Below the pieces are notes generated by a model. The model was not told the origin of the DNA. It did no database searches and saw only the letters and a program-made list of their open reading frames with translations. A stretch of DNA of 64,000 bases, from contig JAXLYE010000005.1 in assembly GCA_046351595.1 (NCBI GenBank), forward strand, positions 790,963 through 854,962, in the 5' to 3' direction. This DNA is from JAXLYE01 sp046351595 (GTDB lineage Bacteria > Myxococcota_A > Polyangia > Palsa-1104 > JAEUJZ01). Below, piece by piece: positions 29,156-38,543 of this stretch. The first letter of the stretch is position 1; every line of letters begins with the position of its first letter. The position numbers and the translations under genes were made by a program.

Positions 29156-29346
29156 GGTCGTTTCAACCAGCGTACCACATGGGCGCCGCGTCACAGCCCG
29201 GGAACGGCGACGGGGCTATCGCAGCTTTGCCCACTTGTGGCCGGGGCGGCCCCGTCCGCGCCCCTGTCTCGTCCGCGTCCGCGTCCCTGTCTATGTATTC
29301 GTCTGGGTGTTCGTCTGGGGGCTTGTCTGGCTCGTCGCCTGGCTCT
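29156..29346. promoter_or_regulatory. Kinase upstream region
   Basis: About 190 bp between the kinase start and the end of the STAS-like gene; both read on the minus strand. GTCCGCGTCC-like words repeat at 29265-29300. No clear promoter was recognised. Confidence 0.35.
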
Positions 29347-29772
29347 TCACGTCGCGCGGACCGGGCCGGCGGAGCGGGCCATACCCTGGCGCTCCCGAAG
29401 CCAGGCCAGCGCCTCGTCCGTGCCGGCGAAGAACTCGATCTGGAAGTCACGGCCCGTGACCCGCTTCGCCGCATCGAGCGTCAGCCGGAACAGCGTGCGT
29501 GTGATCATTCCGGTTCCTACCACCGCAGTAGGAATCGTGCGATGTTTGCTCTGGGAGCGGTCTACGAAGACGCGCCGGGTCGCGGCCGGAGCCGTCAGCC
29601 CGCCCTCGGTATTGAAGAGCAGCACCAGCCCGGGGCTGCTCGCGCGCAGCGTGTCGAGGAGGTCCATCAGGCCCCGGGCGTCCTGCGGCGTGAACTCGCC
29701 GCCCGTGTGCAGGTGGATCTGCTCATCGATGATTCGGTAGCGGTGCTTGCCGAGCGCGGTCCAGAGCTCCAT
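29347..29772 (-). CDS. STAS/SEC14-like single-domain protein
   Basis: 141 aa from ATG 29772, with GGAGGGA upstream; the frame is open further 5' but that part is low complexity. Pattern: YRIIDEQIHLHTGGEFTPQDARGLMDLLDTLRA, PGLVLLFNTEGGLTAPAATRRVF, VVGTGMITRTLFRLTLDAAKRVTGRDFQIEFFAGTDEALAWL. This strand-helix order and the closing FF..T.DEALAWL are typical of SpoIIAA/SEC14-like regulators in myxobacteria. Probably a cytoplasmic signalling partner; partner unknown. Confidence 0.7.
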   Translation of the reverse strand: MELWTALGKHRYRIIDEQIHLHTGGEFTPQDARGLMDLLDTLRASSPGLVLLFNTEGGLTAPAATRRVFVDRSQSKHRTIPTAVVGTGMITRTLFRLTLDAAKRVTGRDFQIEFFAGTDEALAWLRERQGMARSAGPVRAT

Positions 29773-30057
29773 GACTCTATCGTCCCTCCGGGCCGGCGTT
29801 GGCGCGGGCGCCAGCGTCGGCGGGAGCGCGGCGCAGCCCGGGCGCGAGCCACATCCGCCGCGACAGCCTCCGCCCCTTGATTCCGCTCTGCATTCGTTCC
29901 AGTATGCGTCCGCAGCAGCGCGAAAGGGAGCGCGGATCCGGCTTCTGCAGGATATCAATGGGGATCTCGGGGAGACAGAACAAGCGTTGCTCTGCGCACA
30001 AACGTCCAACTAACATGAGACGTCGCTGCCCCCCGCAGCCGCGCCCCCAGGACTCAG
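29773..30057. promoter_or_regulatory. Divergent promoter region
   Basis: 285 bp between the STAS-like gene (minus) and the response regulator (plus). Contains no gene. No obvious operator. Confidence 0.4.
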
Positions 30058-30561
30058 ATGGCGTCCAACTTCAACCGGGTCGATCACCTCCTCCGCAGCG
30101 CGCAGGCCGACGAGCCGGATGAACCTCGCGAGGAGACGCTGCCGCTGGTGCTGGTCGTCGACGACGATCCGGCGGTGCGGCGCGCGCTGCAGGTGCTGCT
30201 GACGCCGAAGTATCGCGTGCGCCTGTGCAGCACCGCGATCGAGGGTGTGGCCGCGGTGTCCGAGAGCGAGGTCGCGGTGGTGGTGCTCGACGTCAAGATG
30301 CGCGGGCACGACGGCTTCTGGGCCTGCGACGAGATCCGCAAGAAGAACCCGCTGATCCCGATCATCTTCTTCTCCGCGTTCCAGGACGCGAAGAACCCCT
30401 ACGACATCATCAACGATCACAGACCGTTCGCATACATCATGAAGGACGGCGAGCCGTCGCGGCTCCTGTCTGCGATCGGCAACGCGGTCTCACACTACCT
30501 GATGGTCCAGGTGAGCCGGCGGCTGAGCGCGCGCTTCGGCAAGCAGACACCAGGTAGGTAG
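30058..30561 (+). CDS. Single-domain response regulator
   Basis: 167 aa. Receiver domain with the acidic triad VVDDDPAVRRALQVLL (about 34-38), phospho-acceptor Asp in VVVLDVKM (about 79), Ser/Thr position in IIFFSAF and Lys in YIMKDG (about 126). No output domain. The stop is 8 bp before kinase A, so the two form an operon; kinase A has a histidine kinase domain at its C-terminus, making this regulator its likely phosphotransfer partner. Confidence 0.92.
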   Translation: MASNFNRVDHLLRSAQADEPDEPREETLPLVLVVDDDPAVRRALQVLLTPKYRVRLCSTAIEGVAAVSESEVAVVVLDVKMRGHDGFWACDEIRKKNPLIPIIFFSAFQDAKNPYDIINDHRPFAYIMKDGEPSRLLSAIGNAVSHYLMVQVSRRLSARFGKQTPGR

Positions 30562-30569
30562 GAATACCG

Positions 30570-31097
30570 ATGGTACGGATCGCGAGCTACACCCTCGTGG
30601 ATCGGATCCACGATGGGGCTGAGACCTGCATCTACCGCGCTGTCCGCGATGCGGATCGCCTGCCCGTCATCCTGAAGACCCCGAACGTCCCGTATCCCAG
30701 CCGGCGTCAGCTCGCGCGCCTGCAGCACGAGTACGCGATGCTGAAGAAGGCGGGCGGCCGGGGCGCGGTCCTGCCCATCGAGCTGATCCAGACCGCGGAC
30801 GTCGTGGCGCTGGTCACCGAGGACTGGGGCGGCCAGACGCTGCACAGCCTGATCGCAGCCGGCGCCCTGGGCTGGCGCGAGGCCGCAACCCTGGGCCTGC
30901 ACATCGCCGACGCGCTGGCCGCGCTGCATGACCAGGGCATCCTGCACAAGGATCTCAAGCCGCAGGCGGTCGCCGCTCGCTGTCTCCGTCGGGGCAGCGG
31001 GCGGGGGGCGGTAGGGCGGAGCGGCTGCGGACGGTTTGTGCGGGGCGCCGCTAGGCGTCGTAGGTGCGCTTCCAGATCTCGCCGTGGGCGCCCATGA
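30570..31097 (+). pseudogene. Trifunctional kinase A, 5' part, split in the catalytic loop
   Basis: Start of a trifunctional Ser/Thr kinase-ATPase-histidine kinase: YTLVDRIHDGAETCIYRAVRDADRLPVILKTPN, LQHEYAMLKKAGG, VALVTEDWGGQTL and GILHKDLKPQ. Similarity ends after codon 132 (30965), one residue before the conserved Asn of the catalytic loop; 43 unrelated residues follow. The expected NILV continuation is at 38556. Joining 30570-30965 to 38556-43550 gives 1,797 codons including stop, the usual size of this family. As it stands the fragment cannot be an active kinase. Confidence 0.92.
30954..30965 (+). repeat. Left direct repeat CTCAAGCCGCAG
   Basis: Encodes Leu-Lys-Pro-Gln in kinase A. The same 12 bases in the same codon phase occur at 38544-38555; both are preceded by GA and differ at the next base (T here, C there). 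Confidence 0.85.
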
Positions 31098-32478
31098 AGG
31101 TGACGGTGAGCTCGCGGCGGATCGGATCGGCGCGGAACATCGTGTAGTTCTTCTCGCCGATGACCTGATCGAACTGGCCGGTTGGGAGCGACGGTGAGCG
31201 CGCGTCCGTGCCGCCCGGTCCCATCAGCACCTCGTGCATCTTGCGGCGCGGGCCCGACGGACCTACGCCGCCGATGCTGCCGAAGTGCAGGTCGCCCGAG
31301 AGCCACCACACGCCCTTGAGGTCGCGCGCCTCGATGAAGTCGAGGATCTCCTCACGCTGCGCGGGGTAGCCCTCCCACTTGTCCGCCTCGCCCGCGGCCG
31401 AGATCGGGAAGTTCGAGATCGGGACCGAGGTGACCACGAACTTGAAGACCGCGGTCGAGCGCGCGAGGCGGTCCTTCAGCCACGCCATCTGCGCCGGCGA
31501 GATGAACTGCGCGCGCGCCGTCTCGCGCGTCGAGGGCTTGCGCTCCGAGCGCGCGTCCAGCACCAGCACCTCGAGCGTCTTGCCCCACACCAGGCTGCGC
31601 CAGATGCGGTCCGGCGCGGCGGTGTTGCGGCGCAGCGCGCGGTGCTCGAAGAACGCGCGGCGCGCGGCGTCGAGGCGGGCGGCGGAGATCGTCTCGGGGT
31701 TCCAGTTGTTGAGGATCTCGTGATCGTCCCAGGTCAGCACCATGCCCGTCGAGCCGTGCAGCGCGCTCATGCCGGCCGCGCCCCAGGCGTAGCCGTACTT
31801 GACGCGGTACTGCGCGAGCGTGGTCGCGTCGGTCCCGGAGTCGGTGTAGACGTGGTCGCCGCAGTGGATGAAAAAGTCGAGGTTGCGGCGCGCGGCGTCG
31901 GAGAGGACGGGGTAGGGCGCGCTCACCTGGTGCGTGCACGAGGTGCCGCCGAAGGTGACGATCTCGCGCGCGGTGGGCTCGAGCGCGGCGCGCACGCGAC
32001 CGAACGGGCTGCGCGCCACGACCTTGCCGCTGCCGTCGGTGACATAGAAGGCATAGCGGTAGCGCTTGCCGCCCTCGAGGCCGGCGAGGTCGACGTGCAT
32101 GAAGCCGGCGTCGCCCTGCTCGGCCGTGGTCAGCGCGCGCGAGGCCACGGCCATGCCGCCGCCGCCCTCGGCCTCGAGCTGCACGCCGAGGGTGCCGCTG
32201 CCGCTGTACTTCGTCCACAGCATGGCGCGTGCATCCGTCGCGTCACCGGCCATCACGCCGTAGGGAAAGTCCGCGGCGCGGACCGGGACCGAGTCCAGGT
32301 CGAGGCCGGGGACTGCGGCGGCGCGCTGCAGGTCGACCTCGGGCCTGGGATCGAGCCCCGGCGCGGGAGGCGTGTCGCCTCCGGGCTCGACATCCGGGCT
32401 GCTGAGGGGGTCGCTGCAGGCGCTGGCGGCCAGCGCGGCCGAGATTTGCAGGAAGCTTCGTCGGGTCGTCTTCGCCAT
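31051..32478 (-). CDS. phoD: PhoD-type alkaline phosphatase/phosphodiesterase, Tat-exported
   Basis: 475 aa. The N-terminus TTRRSFLQISAALAASAC has the twin-Arg motif plus a lipobox-like Cys, so it is probably a Tat-exported lipoprotein. A PhoD N-terminal Ig-like domain (YGVMAGDATDARAMLWTKY) precedes the metallophosphatase core: FFIHCGDHVYTDSG, VLTWDDHEILNNW, VVTSVPISNFP, LSGDLHFGSIGG. Metal ligands Asp, His and Cys are in place. It hydrolyses phosphate mono- or diesters outside the cytoplasm. It ends 86 bp from the left junction of the 7.59-kb insert. Confidence 0.92.
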   Translation of the reverse strand: MAKTTRRSFLQISAALAASACSDPLSSPDVEPGGDTPPAPGLDPRPEVDLQRAAAVPGLDLDSVPVRAADFPYGVMAGDATDARAMLWTKYSGSGTLGVQLEAEGGGGMAVASRALTTAEQGDAGFMHVDLAGLEGGKRYRYAFYVTDGSGKVVARSPFGRVRAALEPTAREIVTFGGTSCTHQVSAPYPVLSDAARRNLDFFIHCGDHVYTDSGTDATTLAQYRVKYGYAWGAAGMSALHGSTGMVLTWDDHEILNNWNPETISAARLDAARRAFFEHRALRRNTAAPDRIWRSLVWGKTLEVLVLDARSERKPSTRETARAQFISPAQMAWLKDRLARSTAVFKFVVTSVPISNFPISAAGEADKWEGYPAQREEILDFIEARDLKGVWWLSGDLHFGSIGGVGPSGPRRKMHEVLMGPGGTDARSPSLPTGQFDQVIGEKNYTMFRADPIRRELTVTFMGAHGEIWKRTYDA

Positions 32479-32734
32479 GGGAGCCGCACCATATCACCCG
32501 GCTGTGCCCACAGAGCAATCTCGGAGTCCGCGAGCGCGCTCCCGCGGCCGGACGGACTGCGGAGGGAGACGGTGATACACGGCTCGGCCGTGAATTTTAG
32601 GAGCAGCAAGCATACCGACAGGCGGGCTGCCGTGTCTTCGCTTGCCGCACGACGAATACGGTCCGTACGAGGTGCAGGTCCAGCCGGACTGCTGGACCGG
32701 GCAGAGACAGCGTTCGGAATCCCTCCGCGCGATC
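32479..32734. other. Intergenic region between phoD and kinase B
   Basis: 256 bp between two minus-strand genes: downstream of kinase B and upstream of phoD. No gene or clear terminator seen. Confidence 0.4.
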
Positions 32735-35700
32735 TCAACCCGCGACAGACTCGGATGCGGAATGCGTGTGTACGCGCAGGAGCCGGGCGGCGTGCCCCTC
32801 GGCTCGCGCCCGTGCCGCTGCGTCGGGAGCGTCTGCGCGGATGCGGGACAGCTGCTGCGCCGCTTCGTGCCGCAGCGCCTGCGCCCGCGCCGCATCGCCG
32901 GCCGCTTCGAAGGCTTCCGCCGCGGCCAGCCACAGCGGGACCGCGAGCGCCCCGGCGCCGTCCTGCTCACCGAGTACCCGCAGCGCCGCGGTCGCCGTCG
33001 CCACCGCCGCGTCGAGCGCGCCCTGCCGCCGCAGCGCGGTGAGCAGCGGGATCTGTGTCTCGAGCCAGTGCAGCGGCCAGCCGGCGTGCTCGGTCGCGGC
33101 GCTGCGCGCCTCGTGCTCCGCGCGCTCCAGATCGGCCGCGGCCAGAGCGAGCCACGCCCTGGCGCACCGCGCGATCCCGCGCTGCATCGCCGTGGATCGC
33201 CCGGATGTGAGCACGCGCTCGCACAGCTCCGCGGCCTGCCGCGCGAGCTCGGTGCCTGCCTGCAGGCCCGCCTGCTGCGACAGCCCGAGCGCGCCGCTCG
33301 CCGCCACCTCGCACGCCGGCAGCTCCTCGGTCAGCGCCTCGGCCAGCGCCAGCGCGTCGCGCAGCACCGGTGCGGCCGACGCGCCCTCGCCGAGCGCGCA
33401 CAGACTCGCGGCCTCAAGGGCGCGCGCCAGCACCAGGCTGCGCAGCTCCGAGGCCTCCTCGAACGCCGCTGCTGCGCGCCGCGCCGCATCGAGCGCGACC
33501 CACGGCTGCGGCGCGAAAAAGAGGATCAAGCGGGCGCGCGCGTACAGCGCCCAGCCGCGCGCCCGCAGCGCGCTCATGGCGAGCGGACCGGCGCCCGTCG
33601 TCTCGCGGCTCCGCTCGATGCAGCCGGTCAGGTGCGCCAGCAGCCGCTGCGCCGGGGGCCGCTGCCCGCAGCCGGCCAGCGCGATCGCCAGCGTGGCGCA
33701 GCTCTCGGCGTGCGCGCCCAGGGCGAGCGGGTCCGGCACCGCAGCCTCGATGCGCGCGGCGAGCTGCAGCAGCGGCTGCGGCTCGTGCGCCGCCGTGGCC
33801 AGCACGCACAGCGCGCGCGACGCCGCCAGGGTGCCGCCCGAAAGCAGCGCCACCGCCTCGGTCGCGAGCTCGGCGGCCTGCTCGAGCTCACCGCGCCGCA
33901 GGCGGATCCAGGCGGCGAGCGCGCGCAGCCCGCCCAGCACCTCGCCGCCGGCGCCGCAGCCGATCCCGAGCTGGCACAGGGCCAGCGCCGCGTCGGCATC
34001 GTAGCCCTCGAGCAGGCGCTCGGCGGCGTGCAGGTACAGGGCCGCTGCGCGCTCGGACTCGCCGCCGCGCTGGTAGTGCCCGGCGATCAGGGCGGTGTCG
34101 CTCTCGCGCTGCGACTCCAAGAAGCGCGCGGCGGTGCGGTGCAGGCGCGCGCGCTCCGCATCGGTGAGCAGCTCGTAGGCGGCGTCTCGCAGCGGCGCGT
34201 AGCGGAAGCGCAGCTCGGGGTCGTCGGCGCAGCGGCTCTCGGGGACCGGCACCAGCACCTCGGCATCGACGAGCGCCTGCAGCGCCTGCGTCACCGCCGC
34301 GGGCTCGACGTCGGGCAGCAGCGCCCGCACGCACGCCGGGCACAGCGTCCCCCCGAGCACGCTCGCCGCGCGCAGCACCCGGCGCTGCAGGCGATCGAGC
34401 CGCGCCATGCGCGCCTGGCCGATCGCCAGCACGGTCTCGGGCAGCTCCTCGCCCCGGCCGGCGGCGGCGGCGCGGATCAGCTCCTCGATCAGCAGCGGGC
34501 TGCCCGCGGACTGCTCGACGATGCGCAGCACGGTCGGGGAGCTCGCGGGCAGCGCCAGGGTGGCGGCGACCAGGCGCTCGGTGGCGCGGCGGCTCAGCCC
34601 GCGCAGGCGGATCTCCTGCACCGCGCGCTGCCGCCACAGCCCCGGAAAGCGCTCGAGCAGCTCGGGGCGGGCGGTGACCAGCACGAACAGCGGCGAGTCC
34701 GCGAGCGCCCCGAGCAGGTGCTCGATCAGGCGCACCGTGGCCCCGTCGAGCCACTGCCCATCGTCGATAAGCAGCAGCACCGGCTGGCTCTGGCACTCGG
34801 CGCGCAGGAGCCGGGCCAGCGCGGACGCGACCTGCGCCTGCCCGCGCCGCGGATCTTCGTGTGCGTCGCTCGGGCTGCTCGCGGGCGGGCTGGCGGTGGC
34901 GACGCCGCACAGCTCCGCGAGCAGCGCGAGCGTCGCCTCGGCCTGCTGCGGCGGCAGGCATCGGCCCAGGCGCGAGAGCAGCGCGCTGCGGCGCTGCGGC
35001 AGCGGCTCCGCCGGCGAAACCCCGCACAGCGCGTGCAGCGCCTGGACCAGCGGGGCCAGCGGCGGACCCCCGAGCTCGTCGCAGCGAGCGCTCAGGCAAA
35101 GGAGCGGCTTGGGCTCGCCGCGGAGCTTGCGCAGAAGCTCGCTCCGCAGCCGCGACTTGCCGATGCCCGGCTCGCCGATGACCAGCGCCGCCCGCGCCGC
35201 CGGCTCGCTCAGGCACTCCTCGAGCAGCGCCTCGAGCAGCGTCAGCTCGCGCTCGCGCCCGAAGAACGGCGTCGGGCGGCCGAGCAGCGGCCGGCCCTCG
35301 TCCGGGCGGGTCGACAGGCCGAGCAGCACCGAGCCGCCGGCCCCGTCCTCGGCCAGCTGGAACCGGGCATCCAGCAGGCCCGCGGTCACTTCGTCGAGCC
35401 GCACCCGCGGGGGCGCTCCGGCGGCGAGCGACCCGGCGGCGAGCGGCCCGGCCGGGACCGCGCGGCTGCCTGCCGGCTCGGTGCGCGGCTCGCGCGTGCA
35501 TACGGCTTGCTGCGGCAGCAGCGCGAGGGCGCGCTCGATCGCGCTGCCGACCCGCAGCGCCGGGCCGAGCACGCCGCGACCGGTGGCCACCGCGACGTCC
35601 GCGCTCGGCAAGAGCTCCTGCAGGCGCAGCGCGCAGCGGGCCGCCTGCGCGACCTGATCCGTAGCGCTCTCGTTCGGCACAAGGACCGCGACCAGCGTCC

Positions 35701-36353
35701 CGTCGAGCAGCTGCTCGACCGTGGCCCCGAGTGACGCCAGACCTAGTGACTCTGGATCGGGCACGAGCTCCGAGGTCGCCACCGCGCCGGCCGGTGGTGT
35801 CTCCTGCGCCGAAAGGGGCCCGGGCGCCGCGGCCGGATCGCGCGCCACCACCACGCTGACGAGCGCCAGCTCCTGCTCGGTCGGCGCCGCCGCCTGCCGC
35901 GCCGGCAGCGCGCCGCCCGCGTCCGCAAGGTGCTCGAGATCCGGCAGCGCATCGAGGCAGTACACGAGCGCTGCGCCGTCGGCCGGTCGCAGCCGCGGGT
36001 CCTTCTCGAGCAGCCGGCTGAGCAGCCCCGCCAGCTCGCGCGGGACGTCGGGCCGCAGCGCGCGCACGAACGGCGCCGGATCGAACAGCAGCTTCGCCAG
36101 CAGCGCCGTGACGTGGTCGGCCGTGAACGGCGGGCGCCCGGTCAGGCACTCGAACAGCACGGAGCCCAGCGAGAACACATCGGCGGCCGGCGTGAGGTCG
36201 GTGAGGTAGCGCGCCTGCTCGGGAGCCATGTAGTCGGGCGTGCCGATGAGGGCGTTGGTCGCGGTCAGCGGGTCCACCAGCGAGGCCGCGCGGGCGACGC
36301 CGAAGTCCAGCACCACCACCTGGTCGAGCTGGCCGTTGCGCAGGAACAGGTTG
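32735..36353 (-). pseudogene. Kinase B, 3' part (kinase, cyclase-like, AAA ATPase and TPR regions)
   Basis: Starts with the catalytic-loop remainder NLFLRNGQLDQ, then VVVLDFGVA (DFG), GTPDYMAPEQ and AADVFSLGSVLFECLTGRPPF. Next a class III cyclase-like, probably degenerate, domain (ELALVSVVVARD ... DVAVATGRGVLGPALRVGSAIERA), an AAA_16-type ATPase (FFGRERELTLLEALLEE; GEPGIGKSRL; LLLIDDGQWLDG) and a long C-terminal TPR-like helical region. No stop interrupts the 3.6 kb. The frame is closed on its 5' side by TAG at 36359-36361, exactly where the 931-bp insert begins. Joined to 37285-37748 it makes 1,361 codons including stop. Confidence 0.88.
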
Positions 36354-36360
36354 CTCGGCT
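36354..36360. repeat. Direct repeat CTCGGCT, left copy
   Basis: Seven bases covering part of Lys-Pro-Ser of kinase B on the minus strand (AGCCGAG). The same seven bases lie at 37285-37291. Confidence 0.75.
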
Positions 36361-36388
36361 AACTGTCCGCCCCGAGGGAGCCGGGGCG

Positions 36389-36433
36389 GCAAACCGTCCG
36401 CAGCCCGTCGGTGGCGCGGAGCGGACGGTTTGC
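36389..36433. repeat. 13-bp inverted repeat near the end of the 931-bp insert
   Basis: GCAAACCGTCCGC (36389-36401) and GCGGACGGTTTGC (36421-36433) are perfectly complementary with a 19-bp loop. No T-run follows, so a terminator is unlikely. The inner arm, in the same orientation and at the same distance from the junction, is found in the 7.59-kb insert at 31027. A third CCGTCCGC word is at 36523-36530. Possibly recombinase binding sites. Confidence 0.7.
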
Positions 36434-36538
36434 GCCGCGCGGCGGTTCCCGGTGACCTGAGCCTGCCCCGCCGAGACGTGCGCGCGGCGGGCGGCCGTGC
36501 GCCCCGCGCCGCGGTGGTGTACCGTCCGCGCTGTGACG

Positions 36539-37168
36539 ATGAGCACGGCGCTGCGCAAGTACACGGTCGAGAGGCGCGAGGAGCCCAGCGGGGCGCGGCA
36601 CTATGTCACGCCGCTGGGGACGCTGCCGAGCGTGACGACCATCCTCAAGGGCTCTACGAGCTGGGGCTTCTATCAGCGGACCTCGGTGCACGCAGCGCAG
36701 GCCCGGCGCCGCGGTCATGACTTCCATGAGGACATGGCGGCGTTCCTCGAGCAGGGGCGTCCCAGCAGCTCGGCGCATTTTCCGTCGGTGCTCTCGTTCC
36801 TGCGGCGCCTCGGCAGCGTGCGGCTCGTCGAGGGCCACGTCTGGCACCGCGACGGGTTCGCCGGAGCCGTGGACTGCGTCGCCGAAGTGGATGGGGTGCT
36901 GAGCGTGATCGACTGGAAGACCAGCACCGAGCCCCGCTCCCCCGGAGCGTTCGACGCGGCGCAGATGCAGGTCGCCGCCTACCGCGCCGCCGTCCAGTCC
37001 TTGTACGGCATCGACATCCCGCGCGGGTTCGTCGTCGTCGCGCTCCCCAGGGGCGACGCGCAGGTGCTACCGACCGAGAACCTCGACGGCGAGTACGAGG
37101 GCTTCCTGGCTCGACTGGCGAGATTCCGCGCGCGGCCGGTGCGCTCCCGAGCGTGGGTCGGGCGATAG
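36539..37168 (+). CDS. PD-(D/E)XK nuclease, RecB/MGME1-like
   Basis: 209 aa from ATG 36539 (two in-frame upstream starts are less likely). Early motif TLPSVTTILKG and HDFHEDMAAFL resemble phage exonucleases and MGME1. Catalytic core: GAVDCVAEVDG with D112, VIDWKTS with D125 and K127, and the RecB-family QxxxY motif (Q144-Y148). All active-site residues are present. It is the only gene of the 931-bp insert and lies antisense to the kinase it interrupts. It could be a homing-type nuclease or a passenger; no HNH or LAGLIDADG motif is present. Confidence 0.85.
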   Translation: MSTALRKYTVERREEPSGARHYVTPLGTLPSVTTILKGSTSWGFYQRTSVHAAQARRRGHDFHEDMAAFLEQGRPSSSAHFPSVLSFLRRLGSVRLVEGHVWHRDGFAGAVDCVAEVDGVLSVIDWKTSTEPRSPGAFDAAQMQVAAYRAAVQSLYGIDIPRGFVVVALPRGDAQVLPTENLDGEYEGFLARLARFRARPVRSRAWVGR

Positions 37169-37284
37169 GCAGCAGCGGCCTGGGCGCGCACGGTCCGTGA
37201 CTCCCGCGGCGGCCGGTCCCGCACCCTGCACGCAGCCGTTCCGCACAGCGACGCCACCGACGAGCGGATCGCGCCTCGACCGTA

Positions 37285-37291
37285 CTCGGCT
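37285..37291. repeat. Direct repeat CTCGGCT, right copy
   Basis: Identical to 36354-36360 and in the same position of kinase B's Lys-Pro-Ser codons on the minus strand. Confidence 0.75.
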
Positions 37292-37748
37292 TGATGTCGC
37301 GGTGGATGATGCCGGCGCGGTGGGCGGGGGCCAGGGCGGCGGCGGCGGCACGCACGAGGCGCACGCTCTCGGCGAGGCTCAGCGGGCGCGCGGCCAGGCG
37401 GTGGCTGAGATCCTCGCCGGTGAGCCACTCCATCACCAGGTACGGGCGGCCGGCGCCCGGTCCGGCGTCGCTGAGGTCGCCGATCCCGTGGGCCACGTAG
37501 GCCACGATGCCGGGGTGCTGCAGCGTCGCCAGGACCTCGGCCTCACGGCGGAACCGCTCGGCCGCGGCCCGGTCGCCCCGGTCCCCCCGTTCGGCGAGTT
37601 CGCCGTGCAGGATCTTGACCGCGACCTTCTGGCCGGTGCGCCGATCGTGCGCCGCGTAGACGCTGCCCATGCCGCCGCGCCCCGCCTCGTGCAGGAGCAC
37701 GAAGCGACCGCCGATGAGGGCCTCGGTGCGCAGGGAGGTTCTCGACAC
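37285..37748 (-). pseudogene. Kinase B, 5' part
   Basis: N-terminal lobe and catalytic loop of a Ser/Thr kinase from GTG 37748: ALIGGRFVLLHEAGRGGMGSVYAAHDRRTGQKVAVKIL, LQHPGIVAYVAHG, YLVMEWLTGEDL, AGIIHRDIKPS. Similarity stops after KPS. The remaining kinase B sequence starts at 36353. A start at GTG is chosen because the frame further upstream is low complexity and runs into a tandem repeat array. Confidence 0.88.
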
Positions 37749-37864
37749 GACTCCGACCTGTCCGCACCCTGGCAGGCGGCCTGGGGGAGGGCCCGGTGTG
37801 CGGTCGATCTCATTAGAGCACGCCTGTCCGCCAGGGCGCGAGCACCGAGAGCCGATGCCCTGCC

Positions 37865-37952
37865 GATGCGCCGCCGATGTGCCGCCGATGTGCCGCCGAT
37901 GTGCCGCCGATGCGCTGCCGATAGGCTGCCGATGCGCCGGCGATGCGCCCGC
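37865..37952. repeat. Eight-copy 11-bp tandem array upstream of kinase B
   Basis: GATG/GATA begins at 37865, 37876, 37887, 37898, 37909, 37920, 37931 and 37942: strict 11-bp period, consensus GATGTGCCGCC. It lies between the divergent starts of kinase B (37748, minus) and the small membrane protein (38057, plus). An 11-bp period places every unit on roughly the same face of the helix, so it may be a regulatory protein array. It could also simply be slippage DNA. Confidence 0.85.
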
Positions 37953-38056
37953 GCTGTCGCGGCAAGGCTCCCGGAAGACGACGGCTCCGGCTCGCCGTTG
38001 GCACCGCGGTCGGTGGCTGCCTTGACGGCGGCGGCGAGCGGCGCGCACCATGGCGC

Positions 38057-38443
38057 ATGTCCGGTCCCTTCCCGCTCCGTCGCGCGCTGGGTGCCGTGGC
38101 CCTGCTGGTGCTGCTGTGGCCCGGGCCGGCGGCGGCGAGCCCGGTCGCGATCGGGCCGCTCGGCGGCGTGTTCCTGCTGTGCGTGCTCGCCTTCCCGGTC
38201 TGGCTCATCAGCCTGGCCGCGACGCTGGTGAGCGCGGTGAAGGGCCGGGTGAACCTCGTCGCCCGGATCCTCGCCGTGCTGGATCTCTGCGCGGTGCTGG
38301 TGCTGCTCGTGGCCGCGCTCGCGGATCCGCCCAAGACCTCCGATGATCTCGTCGTGGCCTGCCTGATCGGCGGCCTGCCGCTCGCGGTCGCGGCCTGGAC
38401 CCTGTGGATCTGGACCCACCCGCGCGCCAGACCGCGGCCGTAG
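38057..38443 (+). CDS. Small polytopic membrane protein
   Basis: 128 aa from ATG 38057. Hydrophobic segments: LGAVALLVLLWPGPAAA (signal or first helix), GPLGGVFLLCVLAFPVWLISLAA, ILAVLDLCAVLVLLVAALA and LIGGLPLAVAAWTLWIW. A cytoplasmic linker with KGR sits between. No recognised family. It is the last gene before the right junction of the 7.59-kb insert, divergent from kinase B. Confidence 0.7.
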   Translation: MSGPFPLRRALGAVALLVLLWPGPAAASPVAIGPLGGVFLLCVLAFPVWLISLAATLVSAVKGRVNLVARILAVLDLCAVLVLLVAALADPPKTSDDLVVACLIGGLPLAVAAWTLWIWTHPRARPRP

Positions 38444-38475
38444 ACCTTGCGGCCCGTCGGAGCGGGCGCGCGCCG

Positions 38476-38488
38476 CGAAACCTTCCGC
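38476..38488. repeat. Degenerate end motif near right junction of the 7.59-kb insert
   Basis: CGAAACCTTCCGC resembles the inverse (CAAACCGTCCGC) of the GCGGACGGTTTG motif at the left end, at a comparable distance (about 56 bp) from the junction. A weak match, offered as the possible other end site. Confidence 0.35.
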
Positions 38489-38543
38489 GGGCCGCTCCCG
38501 AGTCAGCGCGGACAGGCTGGCGCGAGCCCGCGGCGAGAGCGAC

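Larger units (their letters stand above)
36361..37291. mobile_element. 931-bp single-gene insertion in kinase B
   Basis: Interrupts kinase B between KPS and the conserved Asn of its HRDIKPSN loop. A 7-bp direct repeat CTCGGCT flanks it. The only gene is a PD-(D/E)XK nuclease on the strand opposite the kinase. A 13-bp inverted repeat (36389-36401 and 36421-36433) sits near the left end; its inner arm GCGGACGGTTTG starts 60 bp from the junction, matching the 7.59-kb insert. GCAGCCGTTCCGCA lies about 40 bp inside the right junction. No transposase, intron core or intein splice motifs were seen. Confidence 0.75.

Noticed and set aside
32642..35734. 1,030-residue plus-strand open frame antisense to kinase B
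   Set aside because: Arg/Gln-rich low complexity with no domain; the minus strand encodes clear kinase and ATPase motifs.
36389..36433. Inverted repeat as a rho-independent terminator
   Set aside because: The loop is 19 bp long and no T-run follows; it also lies at an element edge rather than behind a gene.
36361..37291. 931-bp insert as an intein or a group I/II intron
   Set aside because: The nuclease gene is antisense to the kinase, the frame is closed at the junction by TAG, and no splicing motifs, reverse transcriptase or recognisable intron core were seen.
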